DNA from: Spirochaetaceae bacterium
Lineage (GTDB): Bacteria; Spirochaetota; Spirochaetia; Treponematales; Breznakiellaceae
NCBI GenBank assembly: GCA_031282145.1
Contig: JAITEG010000260.1
Location: forward strand, 1-37,540
Length of the DNA stretch: 37,540 nucleotides
Direction of reading: 5' to 3'
Each line of letters opens with the position of its first letter. Within the stretch, counting starts at the first letter, position 1. Shown in pieces: positions 15,736 through 27,222 of this stretch. The position numbers were made by a program, and so were the translations under genes. Under the pieces are notes generated by a model, which was not told where the DNA came from, made no database searches, and saw only the letters and a list, made by a program, of their open reading frames with translations.

Positions 15736-15748
15736 GGAGAGGTTAGTT

Positions 15749-16294
15749 ATGGCGATAGTCGCTAAGAAAATACAGGATGTGAAGGTTACCTCCATCAATG
15801 AACTAAAAGATGTCTTTGGTAAAACCAAAGATTTTATCTTTACCGATTACCGGGGGCTTACGGTAGAGCAAATCACCCTCCTCCGGAAGCAGCTTAGGGC
15901 CAAAGAAGCCCAGTATAAGGTGGTAAAAAACAACTTCGCCCGGATCGCCTTTGAGCAATTATCCGCGCCGGATGTGGCGGCCTATCTTACCGGGCCCACG
16001 GCGGTGGCGATTTCTCCCAAGGATCCCAATGAGGTCGCTAAAATTCTCCTTGATTTTGCCAAGGAAACGCCGGCGCTTCATATTAAAGGCGGGTTGATGG
16101 GGGATACGGTGTACGATGCCGGGCAGATTGAGGCCTTTTCCAAACTCCCCGGCAGGCTGGAACTTATCGCCATGCTTATGTCGGTGATGAACGCCCCTGT
16201 CCGGAACCTTGCCACGGCCCTGAACGACATCAACGCCCGGCTGGTTCGTACCATTAAGGCAGTGGGGGATAAAAAGGCCGGTGAGCCGGTTTAA
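15749..16294 (+). CDS. rplJ: 50S ribosomal protein L10
   Basis: 181 residues from the ATG at 15749, chosen because GGAGAGG lies six bases upstream; an in-frame TTG at 15734 overlaps the attenuator stem. The protein has the L10 core FIFTDYRGLTVEQITLLRKQ and LAYL-like stalk-base helices. L10 anchors L7/L12 dimers through its C-terminal helix and can autoregulate its operon. Confidence 0.95.
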   Translation: MAIVAKKIQDVKVTSINELKDVFGKTKDFIFTDYRGLTVEQITLLRKQLRAKEAQYKVVKNNFARIAFEQLSAPDVAAYLTGPTAVAISPKDPNEVAKILLDFAKETPALHIKGGLMGDTVYDAGQIEAFSKLPGRLELIAMLMSVMNAPVRNLATALNDINARLVRTIKAVGDKKAGEPV

Positions 16295-16321
16295 GACGCG
16301 GTTAAAAGAACCTTCAGGCTT

Positions 16322-16423
16322 CGGATGCTGCCGTTCCTGTCGGTTTATATACCCGGGGTTGTTCCCCGGAAGCATCCGGGGGATGCGATATCCCCTTGAT
16401 GCGCTGTGCCCGTATGGGCGCAT
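16322..16423 (+). other. Structured rplJ-rplL intergenic RNA
   Basis: An outer stem CGGATGCT/AGCATCCG (16322-16329 with 16371-16378) encloses CCGGGG-TTGTT-CCCCGG (16353-16369). A second stem ATGCGC/GCGCAT spans 16399-16423. No T-run is seen, so mRNA processing or L12 translation control is likelier than termination (inference). Confidence 0.55.
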
Positions 16424-16455
16424 ATTTTAAGGTATTTTATTGAGGAGAAGATAAT

Positions 16456-16842
16456 ATGGCAGCCCTTACTACTGATCAGATTATTGAAGCGATTTCGTCC
16501 ATGACCGTTTTGGAAGTTTCCGAACTGGTTAAAGCCATGGAAGAAAAATTCGGTGTTTCCGCCGCTGCTCCTGTGGCTGTGGCCGCGGCCGGCGCCGCTC
16601 CGGCCGCAGCGGAAGCTGTGGAGGAGAAGACGGAATTCAATGTTATTCTCAAGGCCTATGACGATTCCAAAAAAATCGCGGTCATCAAAGAGGTCCGGGC
16701 AGTTACCGGACTTGGTCTCAAGGAGGCAAAGGATCTGGTTGAAGGCGCTCCCAAGCCCCTCAAAGAGAATGTCTCCAAGGAAGAGGCCGCGAAAATTAAG
16801 GAGCAGGTCACTGCTGCCGGCGGTACGGTTGAAATTCAGTAG
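16456..16842 (+). CDS. rplL: 50S ribosomal protein L7/L12
   Basis: 128 residues. An N-terminal dimerisation helix region ([19 protein letters not shown]) is followed by an alanine-rich hinge (about residues 36-57) and the C-terminal factor-binding domain with [20 protein letters not shown]. It recruits translation GTPases. The GGAG ribosome site is ten bases before the ATG. Confidence 0.97.
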   Translation: MAALTTDQIIEAISSMTVLEVSELVKAMEEKFGVSAAAPVAVAAAGAAPAAAEAVEEKTEFNVILKAYDDSKKIAVIKEVRAVTGLGLKEAKDLVEGAPKPLKENVSKEEAAKIKEQVTAAGGTVEIQ

Positions 16843-16899
16843 ACGAGACAGAAAACAGTTCTTTTTTTCTCTTGAACAAGGGATGAGGCAAAGGATGGT

Positions 16900-16981
16900 C
16901 CCCCGTTTTGGTATTGCCGAAACGGGGGTATATTGTCCTCTAGCCGTCCCGGAGGCTTCCGGTGTTTGCCGGGGCCTTTTT
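16900..16981 (+). terminator. Partial terminator/processing hairpins between rplL and rpoB
   Basis: A 9-bp hairpin CCCCCGTTT/AAACGGGGG (16900-16908 with 16920-16928) is followed by a terminator-like fold AGGC..CCGG..CCGG..GCCT with a T-run (16953-16981). Attenuation and RNase III cleavage between rplL and rpoB are known in other bacteria, and this layout fits that role. Confidence 0.6.
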
Positions 16982-17045
16982 GTAGTTTGGGGGTCAACGC
17001 AGCCCCAAAATATCCGTCAGGGTAAAGGCTGCAGCAGGGGGTAAT

Positions 17046-20000
17046 ATGGCAAAGGGAAAGACAATGACCCAAAGGACCTATGTGGGGAAGGATATTCAGG
17101 ATGTGATGGAACTTCCGGATTTGATAGATATTCAGCTCTGTTCCTACGAGCGTTTCCTGCAGCGGGAGTGTTTGCGGGAGCGTAAGAGCCCGGAAGTCCA
17201 GGGGCTTGAAGAAGTTTTCAGAACTACCTTCCCCATTGAAAGCCCTAGCGGTGATATGGTGTTGGAATACGAATATTACACCTTGGATGAGGAAAACATC
17301 AAATTTTCGGAACAGGATTGTAAACAGAAGGGGCTTACCTACGCGATGTCCCTTAAAGCGCGGATTAACCTGATCTTCCAGCAAACCGGTGAAATCCGTC
17401 AAAAGGATATTTATATGGGGGATATCCCCATCATGAGTGAGCGGGGTACCTTCATTATAAACGGGGCCGAACGGGTGGTGGTCTCCCAGATCCACCGTTC
17501 TCCGGGGGTTATTTTTAGCCATGAAAAGGGAATTTATTCTTCCCGGATCATTCCCTACCGGGGTTCCTGGCTGGAATTTGAAATAGACCAAAAACGGGAA
17601 CTGATCTACGCAAAGATAGACCGGAAAAAACGTATCCTGGGAACCATATTTTTGCGGGCTTTGGGATATGAAAGCCGGGAAGCGATTATCCGGGCTTTTT
17701 ATACCGTGGAAACCCTGGAAGTAAAGGACGATAGGGAGACCAGGGAACGCTTTTCCGGCAAGGTCCTGGCCGCGGCGGTGTGGGTTACTGAAACCGCCGA
17801 TGACGCCGGTAAAAAGGGGGAGGGGAATACCGGCGAACAGAAAAAACTCTACCGGGTTGGCGAGAAACTACACCCCCATAACGTGGATGAACTCCTGGCC
17901 AACGGCGTGACCTCCGTGGAGGTTATCAACTTTGAAGCCCCGGATTCCCTCAATTCCCCGATGCTCCTCAACTGCTTCGAGCGGGAGGAGATCAAATTTC
18001 TCAAGGAAGACCCCAACCGGGATGAACCTTCCAAGGAAGACGCCCTTTCCGCGGTTTATTCGGTCCTCATGCCCGGGGAATCCATCACCGTGGATGCCGC
18101 TGAAAAGGACCTTTTGGGGATGTTTTTCACCTCCCGGCGTTACGACCTGGGCAAGGTGGGGCGGTATAAGCTCAACAAAAAATTCGACTTTAAACCTCCG
18201 CTGGATGAATTTACCCTGACCAAACAGGATATCATCGCTACCATGAAATTCCTTATCAAGGTTTATGTGGGGGATGAAAATATCGACGATATCGATCATC
18301 TGGGGAACCGGCGGGTCCGGTCCGTGGGTGAATTAATGGCCAATGCCCTTAAAACCGCCTTTAGCCGGATGGAACGGATCGCCAAGGAACGGATGAGCCT
18401 TAAGGAGACCGATACCATTAAGCCCCAGGACTTAATTTCCATTAAGCCCGTGGTGGCGGCGATTAAGGAATTTTTTGGATCCAGTCAGCTTTCCCAGTTC
18501 ATGGATCAGGTAAATCCCCTGGCGGAGCTGACCCACAAACGCCGGCTCAACGCCCTGGGCCCCGGGGGACTTTCCCGGGATCGGGCGGGTTTTGAGGTTC
18601 GGGATGTGCATTACACCCATTATGGCCGGATGTGCCCCATTGAAACCCCGGAAGGTCCCAATATCGGTCTTATCGTGTCCCTGGCAAACTACACCCGGGT
18701 AAATGAATACGGCTTCCTGGAAACCCCCTACCGGAAGGTGGCCAATAGGGTGGCCACCAAGGACATTGAGTACCTTTCCGCCATGGATGAGGACCGGTAT
18801 TACATAGCCCAGGCATCGGCGAAACTGAAACACAACGGTTCCTTTGTGGACGACCAGATCTCCTGCCGCCGCCAGGGGGATTATACCACCCGGGGGCCCG
18901 AGGATATTCAATACATGGATGTTTCCCCGAAGCAGATTATTTCGGTTTCCGCTTCCCTCATCCCTTTTTTGGAGCACGATGACGCCAACCGGGCCCTGAT
19001 GGGTTCCAATATGCAGCGTCAGGCGGTTCCCCTGGTGTTCCCCGAACCCCCCCGGGTCGGAACCGGCATGGAGGGGAAATGCGCCTATGATTCGGGGGTA
19101 CTGGTCAAGGCCCGCAGGAACGGTACGGTGATCCGGGTGACTGCCCAGGAGATCGTTATGAGGCCCGCCGAAGGGGGAAAACCCAATGCCGCTACCAACG
19201 CCGACGGGCTGGATGTGTATCCGCTGATCAAATATCAGCGGACCAATCAGGATACCTGTTACAACCAGCGGCCCCTGGTAAAGACCGGGGATAAGGTCGT
19301 GGCCGGCCAGGTTATTGCCGACGGACCCGCCACCCGGAACGGGGAATTGGCCCTGGGCCGGAATATCCTGGTGGGTTTTATGCCCTGGAACGGGTACAAC
19401 TACGAAGATTCTATCCTCATCTCCCAGCGGGTGGTGAAGGATGATATGTTCACCTCCATTCATATAAAGGAATTTATTACCGAGGTCCGGGAAACCAAAT
19501 TGGGGCCGGAAAAGATAACCCGGGATATCCCCAATACCTCTGAAAAAAGCCTGGACAACCTGGACGCCGAGGGGATCATCCGGGTGGGTGCCAAGGTCCG
19601 TTCCGGGGACATCCTGGTGGGAAAGGTAACCCCCAAGAGCGAAACCGAAACCACCCCGGAATTTAAGCTCCTCAACTCCATTTTCGGGGAAAAGGCCAAG
19701 GAGGTTCGGGATTCCAGCCTCCGGGTACCCCACGGCATTGACGGAACCATCATCGACATCCAGCGGCTCAAACGTACCGAAGGGGACGACTTGAACCCCG
19801 GGGTGGATGAGGTGGTAAAGGTCCTGCTCGCCACCAAGCGCAAGCTCCGGGAAGGGGACAAGATGGCGGGCCGTCATGGAAATAAGGGGGTTGTGGCCCG
19901 GATTCTCCCCGAGGAGGACATGCCCTATATGGAGGACGGTACCCCGTTGGATATTTGCCTCACCCCCCTGGGGGTTCCTTCCCGGATGAACATCGGCCAG

Positions 20001-20600
20001 CTCCTGGAAACGGAATTGGGCTGGGCGGCCAGTACCCTGGATCAGTGGTTCTCCGCCCCGGTATTCCAGTCCCCTTCCACGGATCAGATCGAGGAAAAAC
20101 TCAAGGAAGCGGGGCTCCCGGTGACCAGTAAAACCATACTTCGGGACGGCCGGACCGGCGAAGCCTTTGTAAACCCCATTTTTTGCGGGGTGATCTACTT
20201 CCTCAAACTCCACCACCTGGTGGATGACAAGATGCATGCCCGGTCTACCGGTCCCTACTCCCTGGTGACCCAGCAGCCCCTGGGGGGCAAGGCCCAGTTT
20301 GGCGGCCAGCGTCTGGGAGAAATGGAGGTCTGGGCCCTGGAAGCCTATGGGGCGGCCAATACCTTGCAGGAGCTTTTGACCATTAAGTCCGATGATATGA
20401 CCGGCCGGTCCAAAATATACGAAGCCATTGTAAAGGGGGAACCCTCCACTACGGCGGGGATCCCCGAATCCTTCAACGTGCTGGTCCAGGAACTGCGGGG
20501 ATTAGCTCTGGACATGACCATCTATGACGCCAAGGGCAAACAGATTCCCCTCACCGAACGGGACGAGGAACTGATCACCAAGAGCGGCAGTAATTTTTAG
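17046..20600 (+). CDS. rpoB: DNA-directed RNA polymerase subunit beta
   Basis: 1184 residues, shorter than the 1342 of E. coli and close to treponemal beta. Rifampicin-region motif [17 protein letters not shown], then [11 protein letters not shown]: the residue matching E. coli Ser531 is Asn (N502 here). Later blocks include [30 protein letters not shown] and the C-terminal [20 protein letters not shown]. With beta' it forms the catalytic core. The ATG at 17046 follows AGGGGG; a second ATG seven codons on is possible. rpoC follows after six bases. Confidence 0.98.
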   Translation: MAKGKTMTQRTYVGKDIQDVMELPDLIDIQLCSYERFLQRECLRERKSPEVQGLEEVFRTTFPIESPSGDMVLEYEYYTLDEENIKFSEQDCKQKGLTYAMSLKARINLIFQQTGEIRQKDIYMGDIPIMSERGTFIINGAERVVVSQIHRSPGVIFSHEKGIYSSRIIPYRGSWLEFEIDQKRELIYAKIDRKKRILGTIFLRALGYESREAIIRAFYTVETLEVKDDRETRERFSGKVLAAAVWVTETADDAGKKGEGNTGEQKKLYRVGEKLHPHNVDELLANGVTSVEVINFEAPDSLNSPMLLNCFEREEIKFLKEDPNRDEPSKEDALSAVYSVLMPGESITVDAAEKDLLGMFFTSRRYDLGKVGRYKLNKKFDFKPPLDEFTLTKQDIIATMKFLIKVYVGDENIDDIDHLGNRRVRSVGELMANALKTAFSRMERIAKERMSLKETDTIKPQDLISIKPVVAAIKEFFGSSQLSQFMDQVNPLAELTHKRRLNALGPGGLSRDRAGFEVRDVHYTHYGRMCPIETPEGPNIGLIVSLANYTRVNEYGFLETPYRKVANRVATKDIEYLSAMDEDRYYIAQASAKLKHNGSFVDDQISCRRQGDYTTRGPEDIQYMDVSPKQIISVSASLIPFLEHDDANRALMGSNMQRQAVPLVFPEPPRVGTGMEGKCAYDSGVLVKARRNGTVIRVTAQEIVMRPAEGGKPNAATNADGLDVYPLIKYQRTNQDTCYNQRPLVKTGDKVVAGQVIADGPATRNGELALGRNILVGFMPWNGYNYEDSILISQRVVKDDMFTSIHIKEFITEVRETKLGPEKITRDIPNTSEKSLDNLDAEGIIRVGAKVRSGDILVGKVTPKSETETTPEFKLLNSIFGEKAKEVRDSSLRVPHGIDGTIIDIQRLKRTEGDDLNPGVDEVVKVLLATKRKLREGDKMAGRHGNKGVVARILPEEDMPYMEDGTPLDICLTPLGVPSRMNIGQLLETELGWAASTLDQWFSAPVFQSPSTDQIEEKLKEAGLPVTSKTILRDGRTGEAFVNPIFCGVIYFLKLHHLVDDKMHARSTGPYSLVTQQPLGGKAQFGGQRLGEMEVWALEAYGAANTLQELLTIKSDDMTGRSKIYEAIVKGEPSTTAGIPESFNVLVQELRGLALDMTIYDAKGKQIPLTERDEELITKSGSNF

Positions 20601-20606
20601 GGGGAT

Positions 20607-23600
20607 ATGACGATGCGGGATATACAGGATTTCGATTCCATCATGATACGGTTGGCTTCTCCGGAGATGATCCGGGCCTGGTCCTATGGGGAAGTTAAAA
20701 AGCCGGAAACCATCAATTACCGGACCCTGCGGCCCGAAAAGGACGGCCTTTTCTGTGAGCGGATCTTTGGAACCACCAAAGAATGGGAATGTTATTGCGG
20801 AAAATTTAAGTCCATCCGGTATAAGGGGGTCATCTGTGACCGCTGCGGGGTGGAGGTAACCCACTTCAAGGTGCGCCGGGAGCGGATGGGCCATATTGAG
20901 CTGGCCGCCCCGGTATCCCATATCTGGTATTACCGCTCGGTGCCAAGCCGGATGGGGCTGCTTCTGGATCTTCCCATGGCCAGCCTCCGTTCCATCCTTT
21001 ACTACGAAAAATACGTGGTCATTGACGCCGGGGATACGGATTTAAAACGGATGCAGCTCCTTACCGAGGAAGAGTATATGGAGGCCCAGGAACGGTATGG
21101 CGGGGCATTCAGCGCCGGCATGGGGGCGGAGGCGATCCGGACCCTCCTGGAAAACATCAACCTGGACCAAATTGCGTTGGAACTCCGGGCCAAGATGATC
21201 GAAAAGGGCGTTAAAAGCGATAAGCGGCTCCTTAAACGGATCGAAATCGTGGAAAATTTTCGGAATTCCAACAATAAACCCGAATGGATGATCCTCGACG
21301 TAATTCCGGTGATCCCTCCGGAGTTACGGCCCATGGTACAGCTTGACGGCGGCCGTTTCGCCACCAGCGACCTCAACGACCTTTACCGCCGGGTAATAAA
21401 CCGGAACAACCGGCTGAAACGGCTTCAGGGCCTGAATGCCCCGGATATCATCATCCGTAATGAGAAGCGGATGCTCCAGGAGGCGGTGGATGCCCTTTTC
21501 GACAACTCCAAGAAGAAACGGGTGGTAAAGGGCGCCAGCAACCGGCCCCTCAAGTCCATCAGCGATATGCTCAAGGGGAAACAGGGCCGGTTCCGGCAGA
21601 ACCTTTTGGGTAAACGGGTGGATTATTCGGGTCGCAGCGTGATCACCGTGGGACCGGACCTTAAGATGTGGCAGTGCGGGCTTCCCACCAAGATGGCCCT
21701 GGAACTTTTTAAACCCTTTATCATGAAAAAGCTCGTGGATAAGGATGTGGTGTACAATATCAAAAAGGCCAAGATGCTGGTGGAGGCGGAAACCCCCGAG
21801 GTTTTTGCCATTCTGGATGAGGTGGTCAAGGAACACCCGGTGCTCTTGAATCGGGCCCCCACCCTCCACCGCCTGGGGATCCAGGCCTTTGAGCCGGTCC
21901 TGGTGGAGGGCAAGGCCATTAAGCTCCACCCCCTGGTATGCCACGCCTTTAACGCGGACTTTGACGGGGATCAAATGGCGGTCCATGTGCCCCTGACCCA
22001 GGCGGCCCAGATGGAATGTTGGACCCTGATGCTCTCCGCCCGGAACCTCCTCAACCCAGCCAATGGGAAAACCATCGTGTTCCCCTCCCAGGACATGGTG
22101 TTGGGGATCAACTTTTTGACCCGTATCAAGTCAAATGCCAAAGGCGAGGGCCGCCGCTATACCTGTACCGAGGAAATTCTCATGGCCGTGGAGACCAAGT
22201 CCCTGGATTGGGAGGCGGCCATTTTGGTAAAAACCCCCAAGCGTCCTGTTTGGGAAAAGGTGGGGGTCGAAATCAAACTGGCGAGGGACGGGCTGGTAAA
22301 AACCACCGCGGGGCGGCTGATATTCAACGAAGAACTGCCCCCGGAACTTCCCTTTATCAATTATGAACTTAAGGATAAGGAACTGCGGGCGCTGATCGAA
22401 TATGTTTTTGCTGAAAAGGGTTCCTGGACCACGGTACGGATGCTGGACGCCATAAAGAACACGGGATATAAATATGCCACGGTCTTTGGGGCCACCATCG
22501 GGGTGGATGATATTGTGGTGCCCAAGGAAAAAACCGAGATGATCGACAAGGCCAACAAGGAAGTCGATTCCATCCAGCGCCAGTACCGCCAGGGGCATAT
22601 CACCCAGGAAGAACGGTACAACCGGGTCGTGGAGGTTTGGTCCAAGACCAACGAGGATCTGACCAATATCATGATGAAGACCCTGGAGGCGGACCGGGAC
22701 GGGTTTAACTCGGTGTATATGATGGCCAACTCCGGCGCCCGGGGAAGCCGCAATCAGATCCGTCAGCTCGCGGGGATGCGGGGCCTTATGGCCAAGCCCT
22801 CGGGGGATATTATCGAGCTGCCCATCCGGTCCAACTTTAAGGAAGGACTTTCGGTGATCGAATTTTTCATCTCCACCAACGGAGCCCGGAAGGGTCTGGC
22901 AGATACGGCCCTCAAGACCGCCGAGGCGGGATACTTGACCCGGCGTTTGGTGGATATTGCCCAGGATGTGGTGGTGAACGAGGATGACTGCGGAACCATC
23001 AACGGTATTTCTTATTCCGCCATTAAGGAAGGGGAGGATATCGTTGAACCCTTAAGCGAGCGCATTGTGGGCCGCTATACCCTGGAGCGGGTGAAACACC
23101 CCATTACCGGGGAACTGATCATCGACGTAAATGAGGAAATTACCGAGGAAATTGCCGCCGCCATTGAATCCGCGGGGGTTGAAACCGTGCGGATCCGGAC
23201 GGTCCTTACCTGTGAGGCAAAACACGGGGTCTGCCGCCGCTGTTACGGGCGGAACCTCGCCACCAATCGTACCGTGGATATCGGTGAGGCGGTGGGGACC
23301 ATCGCGGCCCAGTCCATCGGCCAGCCCGGTACCCAGCTTACCATGCGGACCTTCCACATCGGCGGGGCCGCCACCAAGATCAGTGAGGAGAACCGGACTT
23401 TCCTCAAGTACCCGGTGTATATCCGGGAGATAATCGGCGCCCATGTGGAGCTTCCAAGCGGAAGCGGCGCTTCCGCGGGCCACTGGCTTTTTACCCGCAA
23501 GGGGTACGCCATAATCAATAAGGTGATGAAGGAATATAAGCTTGAGGCCCATGACGAAGTTTTAGTGGAAGACGGCAAACGGATCATCCGGGGAGAACCG

Positions 23601-24908
23601 ATTATCCACCGGGGGACGAGGGACATCCTCTCCACCGAAATCGCCTATGCCATGGTGCAGAAAAAACACCTCTATCTTATCGGTCAGGATCAGAAGATCG
23701 AAATACGGAACGGTTCGGAATTTGTGGTTCAAAAAGGGGACGTGGTGGGAGCGGAAAAAACCATTGCCACCTTTGACCCCTTCTCGGACCCCATTATTGC
23801 CGAAGCGGCGGGGATTATCAAATATGATGAAATTATCCCCGGCACCACCTTAAAAGAAGAAATTGACGAAGAAACCGGTAATACGGAAAAACGGATCACC
23901 GAATACCAGTTGGAAAGCAAACAGCCCCGGATCCTCATTGTGGATGATGAGGGGACGGAATTGGCCTCGTATTTCCTTCCCGGCGGGGCCTATATCCAGG
24001 TTGACGAGGGGGAACGGATCAACGCGGGGCGGACCATCGCCAAAACCCTTAAGGAATCGGCCAAGGCTATGGATATTACCAGCGGTCTGCCCCGGGTCAG
24101 CGAGCTTTTTGAGGCACGCAAACCCAAGAGCCCCGCGGTGCTGGCCCAGGTTTCGGGGGTTGTCCGTTTTAACAAGGGCATTGTCAAGGGTAAACGGGTG
24201 GTGATCATCCAGGACGCCTTTGGTAAAGAGTACAAACACCTTATTCCCATGACCAAACGGCTGCAGGTCCGGGACGGCGATACCGTAGAAGCCGGGGAAA
24301 CCCTCTGCGTGGGGGCCGTCAATCCCCATGACATCCTGCACATCCTGGGGGAAAGCACCCTTCAGCGTTATCTGATGGATGAGATCCAACAGGTATACCG
24401 CCTCCAGGGGGTGTCCATCAACGACAAACACATCGGGGTTATCATCCGCCAGATGATGCGGAAGGTGGAGATCGTGGCGGTGGGGGATACCAAATTCATC
24501 TACGGTCAGATGGTGGATAAGTACCGCTTCCACGAGGAAAACAACCGGGTCATCGGCGAAGGCGGACAACCCGCGGTGGCCCGGCCCATGTTCCAGGGCA
24601 TCACCAAGGCAAGTCTCAACATCGATTCTTTCCTTTCCGCGGCCAGTTTCCAGGAAACCACCCGGGTACTCACCAATGCCGCCATTGCCGGGTCCACCGA
24701 CTACCTCCGGGGGCTTAAGGAAAACATCATCATCGGTCATCCCATTCCCGCGGGTACCGGCATGAAGCGTTACCGGGCGGTAAAGCTCTTTGACGAGGAG
24801 CAGCAGGACCTGGACCTCTATATGCAGGAGATCCTGGAAAAACGGAAACTCGAAACGGTTGCCGAACCGGTGGAAGAGGATTATACGGTGGAGGAAAGCG
24901 AAGAATAG
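20607..24908 (+). CDS. rpoC: DNA-directed RNA polymerase subunit beta'
   Basis: 1433 residues, matching treponemal beta' length. The N-terminal zinc site starts CYCG (C62, C64) and continues CDRCG. The catalytic magnesium motif NADFDGD is at residues 449-455, the switch/lid region [16 protein letters not shown] precedes it, and [19 protein letters not shown] marks the trigger-loop side. The acidic tail ends [11 protein letters not shown]. Unlike in several other bacteria, no rpsL follows; the next gene is convergent. Confidence 0.98.
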   Translation: MTMRDIQDFDSIMIRLASPEMIRAWSYGEVKKPETINYRTLRPEKDGLFCERIFGTTKEWECYCGKFKSIRYKGVICDRCGVEVTHFKVRRERMGHIELAAPVSHIWYYRSVPSRMGLLLDLPMASLRSILYYEKYVVIDAGDTDLKRMQLLTEEEYMEAQERYGGAFSAGMGAEAIRTLLENINLDQIALELRAKMIEKGVKSDKRLLKRIEIVENFRNSNNKPEWMILDVIPVIPPELRPMVQLDGGRFATSDLNDLYRRVINRNNRLKRLQGLNAPDIIIRNEKRMLQEAVDALFDNSKKKRVVKGASNRPLKSISDMLKGKQGRFRQNLLGKRVDYSGRSVITVGPDLKMWQCGLPTKMALELFKPFIMKKLVDKDVVYNIKKAKMLVEAETPEVFAILDEVVKEHPVLLNRAPTLHRLGIQAFEPVLVEGKAIKLHPLVCHAFNADFDGDQMAVHVPLTQAAQMECWTLMLSARNLLNPANGKTIVFPSQDMVLGINFLTRIKSNAKGEGRRYTCTEEILMAVETKSLDWEAAILVKTPKRPVWEKVGVEIKLARDGLVKTTAGRLIFNEELPPELPFINYELKDKELRALIEYVFAEKGSWTTVRMLDAIKNTGYKYATVFGATIGVDDIVVPKEKTEMIDKANKEVDSIQRQYRQGHITQEERYNRVVEVWSKTNEDLTNIMMKTLEADRDGFNSVYMMANSGARGSRNQIRQLAGMRGLMAKPSGDIIELPIRSNFKEGLSVIEFFISTNGARKGLADTALKTAEAGYLTRRLVDIAQDVVVNEDDCGTINGISYSAIKEGEDIVEPLSERIVGRYTLERVKHPITGELIIDVNEEITEEIAAAIESAGVETVRIRTVLTCEAKHGVCRRCYGRNLATNRTVDIGEAVGTIAAQSIGQPGTQLTMRTFHIGGAATKISEENRTFLKYPVYIREIIGAHVELPSGSGASAGHWLFTRKGYAIINKVMKEYKLEAHDEVLVEDGKRIIRGEPIIHRGTRDILSTEIAYAMVQKKHLYLIGQDQKIEIRNGSEFVVQKGDVVGAEKTIATFDPFSDPIIAEAAGIIKYDEIIPGTTLKEEIDEETGNTEKRITEYQLESKQPRILIVDDEGTELASYFLPGGAYIQVDEGERINAGRTIAKTLKESAKAMDITSGLPRVSELFEARKPKSPAVLAQVSGVVRFNKGIVKGKRVVIIQDAFGKEYKHLIPMTKRLQVRDGDTVEAGETLCVGAVNPHDILHILGESTLQRYLMDEIQQVYRLQGVSINDKHIGVIIRQMMRKVEIVAVGDTKFIYGQMVDKYRFHEENNRVIGEGGQPAVARPMFQGITKASLNIDSFLSAASFQETTRVLTNAAIAGSTDYLRGLKENIIIGHPIPAGTGMKRYRAVKLFDEEQQDLDLYMQEILEKRKLETVAEPVEEDYTVEESEE

Positions 24909-24916
24909 CCTGCCAA

Positions 24917-24973
24917 GGGCTGTCCGTGCCCGGTAAACCGGGCGAAAAATCTGTTCGGACAGCCCCGGTTTTT
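24917..24973 (+). terminator. Terminator of the rpoBC operon
   Basis: A 10-bp stem GGGCTGTCCG/CGGACAGCCC (24917-24926 with 24956-24965) holds an inner GCCCGG/CCGGGC hairpin and is followed by CGGTTTTT. It begins eight bases after the rpoC stop and touches the stop codon of the convergent peroxiredoxin gene. Confidence 0.88.
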
Positions 24974-25535
24974 AGAGGGTTCCTATCAGTTCCAGACTGG
25001 GTTTTAGGGTTTTGGCGCCGGGAATCCACTTGGCCGGGCAGGCCTGGTCTCCGTGTTCCGCCACAAATTGGGATGCCTGGACCCGGCGCAGAAGTTCATC
25101 GGCGTTACGCCCCACATTCCCCGCGAGTACTTCGTAGGCGACAATTTTTCCCTGGGGATTAATGATAAAACTGCCCCGTTCCGCGATTCCGTCAACCTGG
25201 TTGAATACCTCAAAGTCCCGGGCCAGATGTCCGACGGGGTCCGCCAGCATGGGGTATTTAATCTTTTGTATGGTCTTGGAAACATCATGCCACGCCTTGT
25301 GGATATAGTGGGTATCGCAGGAAACAGAATAAATCTCACATTTCAGGGCTTTAAACTGGTCGTAGATATTGGCCAGATCCTCCAATTCCGTGGGACATAC
25401 AAAGGTAAAATCCGCAGGGTAAAAGAAAAATATTGCCCAAGAACCTAATACATCCTTTTTGGTTACTGTTTTAAAAGTATCCATATGGAAGGCCTGCACA
25501 GAAAAATCACCAATTTCTTTGTTTATCAGCGACAT
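24972..25535 (-). CDS. ahpC: Alkyl hydroperoxide reductase/peroxiredoxin AhpC
   Basis: 187 residues from the ATG at 25535, the same length as E. coli AhpC; this start has GAGGAG six bases upstream, while an in-frame ATG at 25589 does not fit the family. The peroxidatic cysteine is C47 in DFTFVCPTE; the resolving cysteine is in GDQACPAKW near the C-terminus. It is a two-Cys enzyme reducing peroxides in the cytoplasm. No ahpF-like reductase is present in the window, so the electron donor is unknown. For an anaerobe it is an oxygen-defence gene. Confidence 0.95.
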   Translation of the reverse strand: MSLINKEIGDFSVQAFHMDTFKTVTKKDVLGSWAIFFFYPADFTFVCPTELEDLANIYDQFKALKCEIYSVSCDTHYIHKAWHDVSKTIQKIKYPMLADPVGHLARDFEVFNQVDGIAERGSFIINPQGKIVAYEVLAGNVGRNADELLRRVQASQFVAEHGDQACPAKWIPGAKTLKPSLELIGTL

Positions 25536-25603
25536 ATAAATCTCCTCATGTTTAAGTGCGGCTGTTTTAAAAAGCAGAATTTGAAACAACCATATACCGT
25601 TAA

Positions 25604-25632
25604 AATTTACTTATCTGCCTGGACATAGTCAA
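25604..25632 (-). promoter_or_regulatory. Promoter of ahpC
   Basis: Minus-strand TTGACT (25627-25632) and TAAATT (25604-25609) with a 17-base spacer, about 70 bases before the ahpC start. Confidence 0.62.
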
Positions 25633-25642
25633 GAAAAATATG

Positions 25643-25678
25643 AAAAAATACCAGACGCCGGATGCCGCCTTACGGCAT
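25643..25678 (-). terminator. Possible terminator of the liv-type operon
   Basis: Reading leftward, ATGCCG-TAAGG-CGGCAT (25678-25662) is followed by a small CCGG/CTGG hairpin and TATTTTTT (to 25643). The T-run sits 13 bases from the main stem, so efficiency is doubtful. Confidence 0.42.
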
Positions 25679-25711
25679 AAGCAATGAGGGGGATAAAATA
25701 CAAGGCTTCGG

Positions 25712-26452
25712 TTATCCCCCAAGGTATGCCTTTTTTACATCGGGATTTTCCGCCAGTTCCTGGGAAGTACCGCTGGCAAAAATCTCCCCGGTTTTAAGCA
25801 CATAACCCCGGCCGGCGAATTCCAAGGCTACCTTGGCATTTTGTTCCACCACTAAAATGGTAATATGTTTGACAAAATTAAGCTGCTTGAGGGCGCGGAA
25901 CATTTCGTACATCAGTTTCGGGGCCAGGCCCATGGAGGGTTCATCCAGCATGATAAAGTTACTCCCGGTCATCAGCGCCCGGCCCACCGCCAGCATCTGC
26001 TGTTCCCCGCCTGAGAGCAATTCTCCCCGCTGCTTCCGCCGTTCATAGAGCCGGGGGAAAAGGCTGTAAACCAGGTCAAGATTTTCTCCAATAATGTTCG
26101 CCCGGTTGATATCCCGCCGGTGGGGAAAGGACGCGATCTGGAGGTTTTCCGCCACCGAAAGGTTGCCGAAAATATGCCGGCCTTCGGGGACCAGGGCCAT
26201 CATCTTCTTTTGGATCAACGTGTGGGGTTCGGTCTTGAGGATACTCTCCCCGGCATACCGGATGTCCCCGCCGGACACCACCGGCGCTTCCGGCCGGGGC
26301 AGCCGGGCCAGGCTGAGGAGGGTTGAGGTTTTTCCCGCGCCGTTAGCCCCGATAAGGGTCACGATCTCCCCCGTATCAATGCTGAAGGAAATACCGTGGA
26401 GGGCTTCGATGTTCCCGTAGGAAACTTTTAGATCCTTTACTTCCAGGAGCAT
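25712..26452 (-). CDS. livF: Branched-chain-amino-acid-type ABC transporter ATP-binding protein LivF
   Basis: 246 residues. Walker A GANGAGKT at 35-42, signature LLSGGEQQ, Walker B FIMLDEPS followed by MGLAP, and a late VVEQNAK switch histidine-region variant typical of LivF. One of two ATPases of a HAAT-family importer. Its start overlaps the livG stop by one base. Confidence 0.93.
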   Translation of the reverse strand: MLLEVKDLKVSYGNIEALHGISFSIDTGEIVTLIGANGAGKTSTLLSLARLPRPEAPVVSGGDIRYAGESILKTEPHTLIQKKMMALVPEGRHIFGNLSVAENLQIASFPHRRDINRANIIGENLDLVYSLFPRLYERRKQRGELLSGGEQQMLAVGRALMTGSNFIMLDEPSMGLAPKLMYEMFRALKQLNFVKHITILVVEQNAKVALEFAGRGYVLKTGEIFASGTSQELAENPDVKKAYLGG

Positions 26453-27222
26453 TATATTTCTCCATCCCCAAGGTAGGCTTTAATAACCTCCGGGTTAGTT
26501 CTGATTTGTTCAGGGGTACCCCAGGCTATCTCCTTCCCAAAATCAATGACCGAAATATTATGGCAGAGGGACATGATGACCTCCATTTGATGTTCGATCA
26601 TCCAGATGGTCAGCTTGAAGGTATCGTGGATCCAGTGGATATAATCAATGAGACTTGAGATATCCGCGGTACTTAAACCCGCGGCGGGCTCATCCAGCAA
26701 AAGCAAATCCGGCTGCAGGGAAAGGGCCCGGGCGATTTCCACCCGGCGCTGGATCCCGTAGGGGAGGTTTTTCGGGTACTCATCGGCCAGATCCGCCAGG
26801 TTGAATACCTCGAGGAGTTCCCGGGCGGAACGGGTGATTTCCGCCTCCCGTTCCCGGTAACGCCGGGTATGGAAAAAGGCGTCCGCCGCGTTGTACCCCA
26901 ACTGGTAGTGCTGGGAGATACGGATATTGTCCAGAACCGTCATCTCGTTCCAGAGCCGGATGTTCTGAAAGGTCCTGCCTATTCTCATTGCGGCGATTTC
27001 GTGGGGCTTCATGGCGTTGATCCGCGTTCCGCCAACAATAATATCCCCCTCGGAGGGAATATAAAAACCGCTCACCAGGTTAAAAACCGTGGTTTTTCCC
27101 GCCCCGTTGGGACCGATTAAGCCGGCGATCTCTCCCTTTTTAAGGGAAACGTTGATATCGGTCAGGGCCTGGAGTCCGCCGAAACGGTGGGTCAGGCTCT
27201 TAATTTCAAGATGCCGTTCCAT
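26452..27222 (-). CDS. livG: Branched-chain-amino-acid-type ABC transporter ATP-binding protein LivG
   Basis: About 256 residues from the ATG at 27222, preferred over the in-frame ATG at 27261 because GGAGG lies eight bases upstream and the domain starts LEIKSLTHRFGGLQAL. Walker A GPNGAGKT, a LivG-type long insertion around the QNIRLWNEMTVLDNI region, Walker B LLLLDEPAAGLS and the switch WMIEHQMEV. Overlaps the end of livM by 17 bases. Confidence 0.93.
   Translation of the reverse strand: MERHLEIKSLTHRFGGLQALTDINVSLKKGEIAGLIGPNGAGKTTVFNLVSGFYIPSEGDIIVGGTRINAMKPHEIAAMRIGRTFQNIRLWNEMTVLDNIRISQHYQLGYNAADAFFHTRRYREREAEITRSARELLEVFNLADLADEYPKNLPYGIQRRVEIARALSLQPDLLLLDEPAAGLSTADISSLIDYIHWIHDTFKLTIWMIEHQMEVIMSLCHNISVIDFGKEIAWGTPEQIRTNPEVIKAYLGDGEI

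Noticed and set aside
18432-20237. A 601-codon open frame on the strand opposite rpoB
   Set aside because: It is a mirror of rpoB codon bias, with glycine/proline/histidine-rich composition and no ribosome site or family pattern.
23850-24740. A 296-codon minus-strand frame inside rpoC
   Set aside because: Antisense shadow of rpoC with no start signal or recognisable domain.
25651-25680. REP-like palindrome with GCCGGATGCCGCC
   Set aside because: The likeness to enterobacterial REP sequences is short and the organism is unrelated; it is listed only as a weak terminator.
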